Both the position numbers and the translations under genes were made by a program. Below are positions 10,883-23,115 of a stretch of 27,245 bases of DNA, one piece after another. The stretch spans positions 1 through 27,245 of the forward strand of contig NW_003137287.1 of the NCBI RefSeq assembly GCF_000003605.2, given 5' to 3'. The notes below the pieces were generated by a model. The model made no database searches. It was not told the DNA's origin and saw nothing but the letters and a program-made list of their open reading frames with translations. This stretch comes from Saccoglossus kowalevskii (taxonomy: Eukaryota > Hemichordata > Enteropneusta > Harrimaniidae). How positions within the stretch are numbered: position 1 is the first letter of the stretch; every line of letters begins with the position of its first letter.

Positions 10883-11958
10883 GTTGATGAGACAAAACAT
10901 GGTGTCTCTTTGACAATAGTTGATGAGACAAAACATGGTGTCTCTTTGACAATAGTTGATGAGACAAAACATGGTGTCTCTTTGACAGTAGTTGATGAGA
11001 CAAAACATGGTGTCTCTTTGACAGTAGTTGATGAGACAAAACATGGTGTCTCTTTGACAGTAGTTGATGAGACAAAACATGGTGTCTCTTTGACAGTAGT
11101 TGATGAGACAAAACATGGTGTCTCTTTGACAATAGTTGATGAGACAAAACATGGTGTCTCTTTGACAATAGTTGATGTGACAAAACATGGTGTCTCTTTG
11201 ACAGTAGTTGAGGAGACAAAACATGGTGTCTCTTTGACAGTAGTTGATGAGACAAAACATGGTGTCTCTTTGACAGTAGTTGATGAGACAAAACATGGTG
11301 TCTCTTTGACAATAGTTGATGAGACAAAACATGGTGTCTCTTTGACAATAGTTGATGAGACAAAACATGGTGTCTCTTTGACAGTAGTTGATGAGACAAA
11401 ACATGGTGTCTCTTTGACAGTAGTTGATGAGACAAAACATGGTGTCTCTTTGACAATAGTTGATGAGACAAAACATGGTGTCTCTTTGACAATAGTTGAT
11501 GAGACAAAACATGGTGTCTCTTTGACAATAGTTGATGAGACAAAACATGGTGTCTCTTTGACAGTAGTTGATGAGACAAAACATGGTGTCTCTTTGACAG
11601 TAGTTGATGAGACAAAACATGGTGTCTCTTTGACAGTAGTTGATGAGACAAAACATGGTGTCTCTTTGACAGTAGTTGAGGAGACAAAACATGGTGTCTC
11701 TTTGACAATAGTTGATGAGACAAAACATGGTGTCTCTTTGACAGTAGTTGATGAGACAAAACATGGTGTCTCTTTGACAATAGTTGATGAGACAAAACAT
11801 GGTGTCTCTTTGACAATAGTTGATGAGACAAAACATGGTGTCTCTTTGACAGTAGTTGATGAGACAAAACATGGTGTCTCTTTGACAGTAGTTGATGAGA
11901 CAAAACATGGTGTCTCTTTGACAGTAGTTGATGAGACAAAACATGGTGTCTCTTTGAC

Positions 11959-12045
11959 AATATTTGATGAGACGAAACATGGTGTCTCTTTGTCAATAGT
12001 TGATGAGACAAAACATGGTGTCTCTTTGACAACAGTTGATGAGAC
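11959..12045 (+). repeat. AATATTT/GACG cassette 6 (truncated)
   Basis: AATATTT + GACG and the TTTGTC unit are present, but AAATCATGG and GTTGAGG are replaced by an ordinary unit and an ACAACAG unit. This suggests a junction with another block shortly after 12,000. Confidence 0.83.
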
Positions 12046-12178
12046 AAAACATGGTGTCTCTTTGACAATAGTTGATGAGACAAAACATGGTGTCTCTTTG
12101 ACAGTAGTTGATGAGACAAAACATGGTGTCTCTTTGACAGTAGTTGATGAGACAACACATGGTGTCTCTTTGACAATA

Positions 12179-12464
12179 GCTTATGAAACAAAACATGTTG
12201 TCTCTTTGACAATAGCTTATGAAACAAAACATGTTGTCTCTTTGACAATAGTTGATGAGACAAAACATGGTGTCTCTTTGACAATAGCTTATGAGACAAA
12301 ACATGGTGTCTCTTTGACAATAGTTGATGAGACAAAACATGGTGTCTCTTTGACAGTAGTTGATTAGACAAAACATGGTGTCTTTGACATTAGTTGATGA
12401 GACAAAACATGGTGTCTCTTTGACAATAGTTGATGTGACAAAACATGATGTCTCTTTGACAGTA
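12179..12464 (+). repeat. Boundary cassette 9 (complete, deletion form)
   Basis: An ACAACACATGG unit precedes the GCTTATGAAAC doublet (12179, 12215). Then come a GCTTATGAG unit near 12287, GATTAG (TAG 12365-12367), the 2-bp deletion near 12380, the ATTA-linker unit, and GATGTG at 12429 with CATGATG in the same unit. Confidence 0.88.
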
Positions 12465-13030
12465 GTTGATGAGACAAAACATGGTGTCTCTTTGACAATA
12501 GTTGATGAGACAAAACATGGTGTCTCTTTGACAGTAGTTGAGGAGACAAAACATGGTGTCTCTTTGACAATAGTTGATGAGACAAAACATGGTGTCTCTT
12601 TGACAATAGTTGATGAGACAAAACATGGTGTCTCTTTGACAATAGTTGATGAGACAAAACATGGTGTCTCTTTGACAGTAGTTGATGAGACAAAACATGG
12701 TGTCTCTTTGACAGTAGTTGAGGAGACAAAACATGGTGTCTCTTTGACAATAGTTGATGAGACAAAACATGGTGTCTCTTTGACAATAGTTGATGAGACA
12801 AAACATGGTGTCTCTTTGACAATAGTTGATGAGACAAAACATGGTGTCTCTTTGACAATAGTTGATGAGACAAAACATGTTGTCTCTATGACAATAGTTG
12901 ATGAGACAAAACATGGTGTCTCTTTGACAGTAGTTGATGAGACAAAACATGGTGTCTCTTTGACAGTAGTTGATGAGACAAAACATGGTGTCTCTTTGAC
13001 AGTAGTTGATGAGACAAAACATGGTGTCTC
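12432..13030 (+). repeat. Long block B, left copy
   Basis: It runs from the CATGATG unit through two GTTGAGG units to the rare CATGTTGTCTCTATGAC unit near 12,881 and three AGTA units. The same order occurs at 22,511-23,109. The shared CTCTATGAC change was seen only in these two places and strongly supports common origin. Confidence 0.82.
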
Positions 13031-13432
13031 TTTGACAGTAGTTGAGGAGACAAAACATGGTGTCTCTTTGACAATAGTTGATGAGACAAAACATGGTGTC
13101 TCTTTGACAGTAGTTGATGAGACAAAACATGGTGTCTCTTTGACAGTAGTTGATGAGACAAAACATGGTGTCTCTTTGACAATAGTTGATGAGACAAAAC
13201 ATGGTGTCTCTTTGACAGTAGTTGATGAGACAAAACATGGTGTCTCTTTGACAATAGTTGATGAGACAAAACATGGTGTCTCTTTGACAATAGTTGATGA
13301 GACAAAACATGGTGTCTCTTTGACAGTAGTTGATGAGACAAAACATGGTGTCTCTTTGACAGTAGTTGATGAGACAAAACATGGTGTCTCTTTGACAGTA
13401 GTTGATGAGACAAAACATGGTGTCTCTTTGAC

Positions 13433-13576
13433 AATATTTGATGAGACGAAACATGGTGTCTCTTTGTCAATAGTTGATGAGACAAATCATGGTGTCTCTT
13501 TGACAATAGTTGATGAGACAAAACATGGTGTCTCTTTGACAGTAGTTGAGGAGACAAAACATGGTGTCTCTTTGAC
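13433..13576 (+). repeat. AATATTT/GACG cassette 7
   Basis: Full four-unit order including AAATCATGG and GTTGAGG. Confidence 0.85.
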
Positions 13577-15232
13577 AGTAGTTGATGAGACAAAACATGG
13601 TGTCTCTTTGACAATAGTTGATGAGACAAAACATGGTGTCTCTTTGACAGTAGTTGATGAGACAAAACATGGTGTCTCTTTGACAGTAGTTGATGAGACA
13701 AAACATGGTGTCTCTTTGACAGTAGTTGATGAGACAAAACATGGTGTCTCTTTGACAGTAGTTGATGAGACAAAACATGGTGTCTCTTTGACAGTAGTTG
13801 ATGAGACAAAACATGGTGTCTCTTTGACAATAGTTGATGAGACAAAACATGGTGTCTCTTTGACAATAGTTGATGAGACAAAACATGGTGTCTCTTTGAC
13901 AATAGTTGATGAGACAAAACATGGTGTCTCTTTGACAGTAGTTGATGAGACAAAACATGGTGTCTCTTTGTCAATAGTTGATGAGACAAAACATGGTGTC
14001 TCTTTGACAATAGTTGATGAGACAAAACATGGTGTCTCTTTGACAATAGTTGATGAGACAAAACATGGTGTCTCTTTGACAGTAGTTGATGAGACAAAAC
14101 ATGGTGTCTCTTTGACAATAGTTGATGAGACAAAACATGGTGTCTCTTTGACAACAGTTGATGAGACAAAACATGGTGTCTCTTTGACAGTAGTTGATGA
14201 GACAAAACATGGTGTCTCTTTGACAATAGTTGATGAGACAAAACATGGTGTCTCTTTAACAGTAGTTGATGAGACAAAACATGGTGTCTCTTTGACAACA
14301 GTTGATGAGACAAAACATGGTGTCTCTTTGACAATAGTTGATGAGACAAAACATGGTGTCTCTTTGACAGTAGTTGATGAGACAAAACATGGTGTCTCTT
14401 TGACAATAGTTGATGAGACAAAACATGGTGTCTCTTTGACAGTAGTTGATGAGACAAAACATGGTGTCTCTTTGACAATAGTTGATGAGACAAAACATGG
14501 TGTCTCTTTGACAATAGTTGATGAGACAAAACATGGTGTCTCTTTGACAATAGTTGATGAGACAAAACATGGTGTCTCTTTGACAGTAGTTGATGAGACA
14601 AAACATGGTGTCTCTTTGTCAATAGTTGATGAGACAAATCATGGTGTCTCTTTGACAATAGTTGATGAGACAAAACATGGTGTCTCTTTGACAATAGTTG
14701 ATGAGACAAAACATGGTGTCTCTTTTACAGTAGTTGATGAGACAAAACATGGTGTCTCTTTGACAGTAGTTGATGAGACAAAACATGGTGTCTCTTTGAC
14801 AATAGTTGATGAGACAAAACATGGTGTCTCTTTAACAGTAGTTGATGAGACAAAACATGGTGTCTCTTTGACAGTAGTTGATGAGACAAAACATGGTGTC
14901 TCTTTGACAATAGTTGATGAGACAAAACATGGTGTCTCTTTAACAGTAGTTGATGAGACAAAACATGGTGTCTCTTTGACAGTAGTTGATGAGACAAAAC
15001 ATGGTGTCTCTTTGACAGTAGTTGATGAGACAAAACATGGTGTCTCTTTGACAATAGTTGATGAGACAAAACATGGTGTCTCTTTGACAATAGTTGATGA
15101 GACAAAACATGGTGTCTCTTTGACAGTAGTTGATGAGACAAAACATGGTGTCTCTTTGACAGTAGTTGATGAGACAAAACATGGTGTCTCTTTGACAGTA
15201 GTTGATGAGACAAAACATGGTGTCTCTTTGAC

Positions 15233-15342
15233 AATATTTGATTAGACGAAACATGGTGTCTTTGACATTAGTTGATGAGACAAAACATGGTGTCTCTTTG
15301 ACAATAGTTGATGTGACAAAACATGGTGTCTCTTTGACAGTA
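15233..15342 (+). repeat. Mosaic boundary cassette 10 (AATATTT + GATTAG + GACG)
   Basis: The unit starting at 15233 reads AATATTTGATTAGACGAAAC. AATATTT and GACG are diagnostic of the other cassette type, while GATTAG between them and the downstream 2-bp deletion, ATTA-linker and GATGTG unit (15307) are diagnostic of the boundary cassette. Markers of two cassette types are interleaved within one unit. The stop is TAG at 15243-15245. Confidence 0.88.
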
Positions 15343-16239
15343 GTTGATGAGACAAAACATGGTGTCTCTTTGACAATAGTTGATGAGACAAAACATGGTG
15401 TCTCTTTGACAATAGTTGATGAGACAAAACATGGTGTCTCTTTGACAGTAGTTGATGAGACAACACATGGTGTCTCTTTGACAATAGTTGATGAGACAAA
15501 ACATGGTGTCTCTTTGACAGTAGTTGATGAGACAAAACATGGTGTCTCTTTGACAATAGTTGATGAGACAAAACATGGTGTCTCTTTGACAATAGCTGAT
15601 GAAACAAAACATGGTGTCTCTTTGACAATAGCTGATGAAACAAAACATGGTGTCTCTTTGACAATAGTTGATGAGACAAAACATGGTGTCTCTTTGACAA
15701 TAGTTTATGAGACAAAACATGGTGTCTCTTTGACAATAGTTGATGAGACAAAACATGGTGTCTCTTTGACAGTAGTTGATGAGACAAAACATGGTGTCTC
15801 TTTGACAATAGTTGATGAGACAAAACATGGTGTCTCTTTGACAGTAGTTGATGAGACAAAACATGGTGTCTCTTTGACAGTAGTTGATGAGACAAAACAT
15901 GGTGTCTCTTTGACAAGTAGTTGATGAGACAAAACATGGTGTCTCTTTGACAATAGTTGATGAGACAAAACATGGTGTCTCTTTGACAGTAGTTGATGAG
16001 ACAAAACATGGTGTCTCTTTGACAGTAGTTGATGAGACAAAACATGGTGTCTCTTTGACAATAGTTGATGAGACAAAACATGGTGTCTCTTTGACAATAG
16101 TTGATGAGACAAAACATGGTGTCTCTTTGACAGTAGTTGATGAGACAAAACATGGTGTCTCTTTGACAGTAGTTGATGAGACAAAACATGGTGTCTCTTT
16201 GACAGTAGTTGATGAGACAAAACATGGTGTCTCTTTAAC

Positions 16240-16383
16240 AATATTTGATGAGACGAAACATGGTGTCTCTTTGTCAATAGTTGATGAGACAAATCATGGT
16301 GTCTCTTTGACAATAGTTGATGAGACAAAACATGGTGTCTCTTTGACAGTAGTTGAGGAGACAAAACATGGTGTCTCTTTGAC
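16240..16383 (+). repeat. AATATTT/GACG cassette 8
   Basis: Full order with the TTTAAC lead-in. It lies 1,007 bp after the mosaic unit at 15233, which is 28 units minus the net 1 bp of indels in between. Confidence 0.85.
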
Positions 16384-16519
16384 AGTAGTTGATGAGACAA
16401 AACATGGTGTCTCTTTGACAGTAGTTGATGAGACAAAACATGGTGTCTCTTTGACAGTAGTTGATGAGACAAAACATGGTGTCTCTTTGACGGTAGTTGA
16501 TGAGACAAAACATGGTGTC

Positions 16520-17306
16520 TCTTTGACAATAGTTGATGAGACAAAACATGGTGTCTCTTTGACAATAGTCGATGAGACAAAACATGGTGTCTCTTTTACA
16601 GTAGTTGATGAGACAAAACATGGTGTCTCTTTTACAGTAGTTGATGAGACAAAACATGGTGTCTCTTTGACAGTAGTTGATGAGACAAAACATGGTGTCT
16701 CTTTGACAATAGTTGATGAGACAAAACATGGTGTCTCTTTAACAGTAGTTGATGAGACAAAACATGGTGTCTCTTTGACAACAGTTGATGAGACAAAACA
16801 TGGTGTCTCTTTGACAATAGTTGATGAGACAAAACATGGTGTCTCTTTGACAACAGTTGATGAGACAAAACATGGTGTCTCTTTGACAGTAGTTGATGAG
16901 ACAAAACATGGTGTCTCTTTGACAATAGTTGATGAGACAAAACATGGTGTCTCTTTAACAGTAGTTGATGAGACAAAACATGGTGTCTCTTTGACAACAG
17001 TTGATGAGACAAAACATGGTGTCTCTTTGACAATAGTTGATGAGACAAAACATGGTGTCTCTTTGACAGTAGTTGATGAGACAAAACATGGTGTCTCTTT
17101 GACAATAGTTGATGAGACAAAACATGGTGTCTCTTTGACAGTAGTTGATGAGACAAAACATGGTGTCTCTTTGACAATAGTTAATGAGACAAAACATGGT
17201 GTCTCTTTGACAGTAGTTGATGAGACAAAACATGGTGTCTCTTTGACAATAGTTGATGAGACAAAACATGGTGTCTCTTTGACAGTAGTTGATGAGACAA
17301 AACATG
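16520..17306 (+). repeat. Long block C, copy 1
   Basis: TTTTAC doublet, then TTTAAC (16,738) and ACAACAG units, a second TTTAAC 216 bp later (16,954), then alternating AATA/AGTA units with one GTTAATGAG near 17,180. Its downstream continuation is the compact boundary cassette at 17,360. Confidence 0.82.
16594..16634 (+). repeat. TTTTAC doublet with GATGAG
   Basis: TTTTAC pair separated by an ordinary GATGAG unit instead of GATAAG. The preceding unit has a private GTCGATG. It is the lead-in to the block shared with 19,798. Confidence 0.82.
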
Positions 17307-17359
17307 GTGTCTCTTTGACAATAGTTGATGAGACAAAACATGGTGTCTCTTTGACAATA

Positions 17360-17575
17360 GCTTATGAAACAAAACATGTTGTCTCTTTGACAATAGCTTA
17401 TGAAACAAAACATGTTGTCTCTTTGACAATAGTTGATGAGACAAATCATGGTGTCTCTTTGACAGTAGTTGATTAGACAAAACATGGTGTCTCTTTGACA
17501 TTAGTTGATGAGACAAAACATGGTGTCTCTTTGACAATAGTTGATGTGACAAAACATGGTGTCTCTTTGACAGTA
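17360..17575 (+). repeat. Boundary cassette 11 (compact form with AAATCATGG)
   Basis: GCTTATGAAAC doublet at 17360 and 17396, then directly an AAATCATGG unit, GATTAG (TAG 17474-17476), ATTA-linker unit and GATGTG unit at 17540. No GCTTATGAG/GCTGATGAG unit lies between doublet and TAG, which distinguishes this compact form from cassettes 5, 7 and 9. Confidence 0.88.
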
Positions 17576-18075
17576 GTTGATGAGACAAAACATGGTGTCT
17601 CTTTGACAATAGTTGATGAGACAAAACATGGTGTCTCTTTGACAGTAGTTGAGGAGACAAAACATGGTGTCTCTTTGACAGTAGTTGATGAGACAAAACA
17701 TGGTGTCTCTTTGACAGTAGTTGATGAGACAAAACATGGTGTCTCTTTGACAATAGTTGATGAGACAAAACATGGTGTCTCTTTGACAATAGTTGATGAG
17801 ACAAAACATGGTGTCTCTTTGACAGTAGTTGATGAGACAAAACATGGTGTCTCTTTGACAGTAGTTGATGAGACAAAACATGGTGTCTCTTTGACAGTAG
17901 TTGATGAGACAAAACATGGTGTCTCTTTGACAATAGTTGATGAGACAAAACATGGTGTCTCTTTGACAATAGTTGATGAGACAAAACATGGTGTCTCTTT
18001 GACAGTAGTTGATGAGACAAAACATGGTGTCTCTTTGACAGTAGTTGATGAGACAAAACATGGTGTCTCTTTGAC

Positions 18076-18219
18076 AATATTTGATGAGACGAAACATGGT
18101 GTCTCTTTGTCAATAGTTGATGAGACAAATCATGGTGTCTCTTTGGCAATAGTTGATGAGACAAAACATGGTGTCTCTTTGACAGTAGTTGAGGAGACAA
18201 AACATGGTGTCTCTTTGAC
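18076..18219 (+). repeat. AATATTT/GACG cassette 9
   Basis: Full order, with a private TTTGGCAATAG change after the AAATCATGG unit. It lies exactly 51 units after cassette 8. Confidence 0.85.
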
Positions 18220-18788
18220 AGTAGTTGATGAGACAAAACATGGTGTCTCTTTGACAATAGTTGATGAGACAAAACATGGTGTCTCTTTGACAATAGTTGA
18301 TGAGACAAAACATGGTGTCTCTTTGACAATAGTTGATGAGACAAAACATGGTGTCTCTTTGACAGTAGTTGATGAGACAAAACATGGTGTCTCTTTGACA
18401 GTAGTTGATGAGACAAATCATGGTGTCTCTTTGACAATAGTTGATGAGACAAAACATGGTGTCTCTTTGACAATAGTTGATGAGACAAAACATGGTGTCT
18501 CTTTGACAATAGTTGATGAGACAAAACATGGTGTCTCTTTGACACTAGTTGATGAGACAAAACATGGTGTCTCTTTGACAACAGTTGATGAGACAAAACA
18601 TGGTGTCTCTTTGACAATAGTTGATGAGACAAAACATGGTGTCTCTTTGACAGTAGTTGATGAGACAAAACATGGTGTCTCTTTGACAGTAGTTGATGAG
18701 ACAAAACATGGTGTCTCTTTGACAATAGTTGATGAGACAAAACATGGTGTCTCTTTGACAATAGTTGATGAGACAAAACATGATGTCT

Positions 18789-19450
18789 CTTTAACAGTAG
18801 TTGATGAGACAAAACATGGTGTCTCTTTGACAACAGTTGATGAGACAAAACATGGTGTCTCTTTGACAATAGTTGATGAGACAAAACATGGTGTCTCTTT
18901 GACAACAGTTGATGAGACAAAACATGGTGTCTCTTTGACAGTAGTTGATGAGACAAAACATGGTGTCTCTTTGACAATAGTTGATGAGACAAAACATGGT
19001 GTCTCTTTAACAGTAGTTGATGAGACAAAACATGGTGTCTCTTTGACAACAGTTGATGAGACAAAACATGGTGTCTCTTTGACAATAGTTGATGAGACAA
19101 AACATGGTGTCTCTTTGACAGTAGTTGATGAGACAAAACATGGTGTCTCTTTGACAATAGTTGATGAGACAAAACATGGTGTCTCTTTGACAGTAGTTGA
19201 TGAGACAAAACATGGTGTCTCTTTGACAATAGTTAATGAGACAAAACATGGTGTCTCTTTGACAGTAGTTGATGAGACAAAACATGGTGTCTCTTTGACA
19301 ATAGTTGATGAGACAAAACATGGTGTCTCTTTGACAGTAGTTGATGAGACAAAACATGGTGTCTCTTTGACAATAGTTGATGAGACAAAACATGGTGTCT
19401 CTTTGACAATAGTTGATGAGACAAAACATGGTGTCTCTTTGACAATAGCT
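18789..19450 (+). repeat. Long block C, copy 2
   Basis: Same TTTAAC/ACAACAG order and GTTAATGAG unit (near 19,232), 2,052 bp (57 units) after copy 1, ending in the compact boundary cassette at 19,449. It has one extra AATA unit before the cassette and lacks the TTTTAC lead-in of copy 1. Confidence 0.82.
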
Positions 19451-19663
19451 TATGAAACAAAACATGTTGTCTCTTTGACAATAGCTTATGAAACAAAACA
19501 TGTTGTCTCTTTGACAATAGTTGATGAGACAAATCATGGTGTCTCTTTGACAGTAGTTGATTAGACAAAACATGGTGTCTCTTTGACATTAGTTGATGAG
19601 ACAAAACATGGTGTCTCTTTGACAATAGTTGATGTGACAAAACATGGTGTCTCTTTGACAGTA
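19449..19663 (+). repeat. Boundary cassette 12 (compact form)
   Basis: Same layout as the copy at 17360: doublet at 19449 and 19485, AAATCATGG unit, TAG at 19562-19564, ATTA-linker, GATGTG at 19628. The two TAGs are 2,088 bp apart, exactly 58 units. Confidence 0.88.
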
Positions 19664-19743
19664 GTTGATGAGACAAAACATGGTGTCTCTTTGTCAATAG
19701 TTGATGAGACAAAACATGGTGTCTCTTTGACAATAGTTGATGA

Positions 19744-20510
19744 GACAAAACATGGTGTCTCTTTGACAATAGTTGATGAGACAAAACATGGTGTCTCTTT
19801 TACAGTAGTTGATGAGACAAAACATGGTGTCTCTTTTACAGTAGTTGATGAGACAAAACATGGTGTCTCTTTGACAGTAGTTGATGAGACAAAACATGGT
19901 GTCTCTTTGACAATAGTTGATGAGACAAAACATGGTGTCTCTTTAACAGTAGTTGATGAGACAAAACATGGTGTCTCTTTGACAACAGTTGATGAGACAA
20001 AACATGGTGTCTCTTTGACAATAGTTGATGAGACAAAACATGGTGTCTCTTTGACAACAGTTGATGAGACAAAACATGGTGTCTCTTTGACAGTAGTTGA
20101 TGAGACAAAACATGGTGTCTCTTTGACAATAGTTGATGAGACAAAACATGGTGTCTCTTTAACAGTAGTTGATGAGACAAAACATGGTGTCTCTTTGACA
20201 ACAGTTGATGAGACAAAACATGGTGTCTCTTTGACAATAGTTGATGAGACAAAACATGGTGTCTCTTTGACAGTAGTTGATGAGACAAAACATGGTGTCT
20301 CTTTGACAATAGTTGATGAGACAAAACATGGTGTCTCTTTGACAGTAGTTGATGAGACAAAACATGGTGTCTCTTTGACAATAGTTAATGAGACAAAACA
20401 TGGTGTCTCTTTGACAGTAGTTGATGAGACAAAACATGGTGTCTCTTTGACAATAGTTGATGAGACAAAACATGGTGTCTCTTTGACAGTAGTTGATGAG
20501 ACAAAACATG
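19744..20510 (+). repeat. Long block C, copy 3
   Basis: Offset 3,204 bp from copy 1, including the TTTTAC lead-in and the GTTAATGAG unit near 20,384. After about 20,510 it departs into a GACGGTAG unit and ordinary units with no boundary cassette. Confidence 0.82.
19798..19839 (+). repeat. TTTTAC doublet with GATGAG, second copy
   Basis: Same GATGAG form, 3,204 bp (89 units) after the copy at 16594, and followed by the same units. Confidence 0.82.
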
Positions 20511-20805
20511 GTGTCTCTTTGACGGTAGTTGATGAGACAAAACATGGTGTCTCTTTGACAATAGTTGATGAGACAAAACATGGTGTCTCTTTGACAATAG
20601 TTGATGAGACAAAACATGGTGTCTCTTTGACAATAGTTGATGAGACAAAACATGGTGTCTCTTTGACAGTAGTTGATGAGACAAAACATGGTGTCTCTTT
20701 GTCAATAGTTGATGAGACAAAACATGGTGTCTCTTTGACAATAGTTGATGAGACAAAACATGGTGTCTCTTTGACAGTAGTTGATGAGACAAAACATGGT
20801 GTCTC

Positions 20806-20847
20806 TTTTACAGTAGTTGATGAGACAAAACATGGTGTCTCTTTTAC
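20806..20847 (+). repeat. TTTTAC doublet with GATGAG, third copy
   Basis: Same doublet, but the following units (AGTA, AATA, AATA, AGTA, GTTGAGG) differ from the TTTAAC/ACAACAG run after the 16594 and 19798 copies. Confidence 0.82.
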
Positions 20848-21567
20848 AGTAGTTGATGAGACAAAACATGGTGTCTCTTTGACAGTAGTTGATGAGACAA
20901 AACATGGTGTCTCTTTGACAATAGTTGATGAGACAAAACATGGTGTCTCTTTGACAATAGTTGATGAGACAAAACATGGTGTCTCTTTGACAGTAGTTGA
21001 TGAGACAAAACATGGTGTCTCTTTGACAGTAGTTGAGGAGACAAAACATGGTGTCTCTTTGACAATAGTTGATGAGACAAAACATGGTGTCTCTTTGACA
21101 ATAGTTGATGAGACAAAACATGTTGTCTCTTTGACAATAGTTGATGAGACAAAACATGGTGTCTCTTTGACAGTAGTTGATGAGACAAAACATGGTGTCT
21201 CTTTGACAGTAGTTGATGAGACAAAACATGGTGTCTCTTTGACAGTAGTTGATGAGACAAAACATGGTGTCTCTTTGACAGTAGTTGAGGAGACAAAACA
21301 TGGTGTCTCTTTGACAATAGTTGATGAGACAAAACATGGTGTCTCTTTGACAGTAGTTGATGAGACAAAACATGGTGTCTCTTTGACAATAGTTGATGAG
21401 ACAAAACATGGTGTCTCTTTGACAATAGTTGATGAGACAAAACATGGTGTCTCTTTGACAGTAGTTGATGAGACAAAACATGGTGTCTCTTTGACAGTAG
21501 TTGATGAGACAAAACATGGTGTCTCTTTGACAGTAGTTGATGAGACAAAACATGGTGTCTCTTTGAC

Positions 21568-21711
21568 AATATTTGATGAGACGAAACATGGTGTCTCTTT
21601 GTCAATAGTTGATGAGACAAATCATGGTGTCTCTTTGACAATAGTTGATGAGACAAAACATGGTGTCTCTTTGACAGTAGTTGAGGAGACAAAACATGGT
21701 GTCTCTTTGAC
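21568..21711 (+). repeat. AATATTT/GACG cassette 10
   Basis: Full order; this is the start of the block that also occurs from 8071. Confidence 0.85.
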
Positions 21712-22045
21712 AGTAGTTGATGAGACAAAACATGGTGTCTCTTTGACAATAGTTGATGAGACAAAACATGGTGTCTCTTTGACAGTAGTTGATGAGACAA
21801 AACATGGTGTCTCTTTGACAGTAGTTGATGAGACAAAACATGGTGTCTCTTTGACAGTAGTTGATGAGACAAAACATGGTGTCTCTTTGACAGTAGTTGA
21901 TGAGACAAAACATGGTGTCTCTTTGACAATAGATGATGAGACAAAACATGGTGTCTCTTTGACAATAGTTGATGAGACAAAACATGGTGTCTCTTTGACA
22001 ATAGTTGATGAGACAAAACATGGTGTCTCTTTGACAGTAGTTGAT

Positions 22046-22267
22046 GAGCCAAAACATGGTGTCTCTTTGTCAATAGTTGATGAGACAAATCATGGTGTCT
22101 CTTTGACAATAGTTGATGAGACAAAACATGGTGTCTCTTTGACAATAGTTGATGAGACAAAACATGGTGTCTCTTTGACAATAGTTGATGAGACAAAACA
22201 TGGTGCCTCTTTGACAATAGTTGATGAGACAAAACATGGTGTCTCTTTGACAACAGTTGATGAGACA
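22046..22267 (+). repeat. GAGCC cassette, copy 4
   Basis: Same unit order as the copy at 8549, including GTGCCTC near 22204 and ACAACAG near 22252. The offset from that copy is 13,497 bp, which is 375 units minus the 3 bp of net indel counted in between. Confidence 0.84.
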
Positions 22268-22510
22268 AAACATGGTGTCTCTTTGACAATAGTTGATGAG
22301 ACAAAACATGGTGTCTCTTTGACAGTAGTTGATGAGACAAAACATGGTGTCTCTTTGACAATAGTTGATGAGACAAAACATGGTGTCTCTTTGACAATAG
22401 TTGATGAGACAAAACATGGTGTCTCTTTGACAGTAGTTGATGAGACAAAACATGGTGTCTCTTTGACAGTAGTTGAGGAGACAAAACATGGTGTCTCTTT
22501 GACAATAGTT

Positions 22511-23109
22511 GATGAGACAAAACATGATGTCTCTTTGACAGTAGTTGATGAGACAAAACATGGTGTCTCTTTGACAATAGTTGATGAGACAAAACATGGT
22601 GTCTCTTTGACAGTAGTTGAGGAGACAAAACATGGTGTCTCTTTGACAATAGTTGATGAGACAAAACATGGTGTCTCTTTGACAATAGTTGATGAGACAA
22701 AACATGGTGTCTCTTTGACAATAGTTGATGAGACAAAACATGGTGTCTCTTTGACAGTAGTTGATGAGACAAAACATGGTGTCTCTTTGACAGTAGTTGA
22801 GGAGACAAAACATGGTGTCTCTTTGACAATAGTTGATGAGACAAAACATGGTGTCTCTTTGACAATAGTTGATGAGACAAAACATGGTGTCTCTTTGACA
22901 ATAGTTGATGAGACAAAACATGGTGTCTCTTTGACAATAGTTGATGAGACAAAACATGTTGTCTCTATGACAATAGTTGATGAGACAAAACATGGTGTCT
23001 CTTTGACAGTAGTTGATGAGACAAAACATGGTGTCTCTTTGACAGTAGTTGATGAGACAAAACATGGTGTCTCTTTGACAGTAGTTGATGAGACAAAACA
23101 TGGTGTCTC
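22511..23109 (+). repeat. Long block B, right copy
   Basis: CATGATG at 22523 and CATGTTGTCTCTATGAC near 22,960 both sit exactly 10,079 bp after their partners, i.e. 280 units minus 1 net base of indel. The preceding unit lacks the GATGTG of the left copy, and the following unit is AATATTT. Both ends are therefore junctions. Confidence 0.82.
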
Positions 23110-23115
23110 TTTGAC

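Larger units (their letters stand above)
21568..22339 (+). repeat. Long block A, right copy
   Basis: Partner of the block at 8,071, offset 13,497 bp. Upstream, the order also agrees except that this copy has one fewer AGTA unit between its GTTGAGG unit and AATATTT. Confidence 0.8.
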
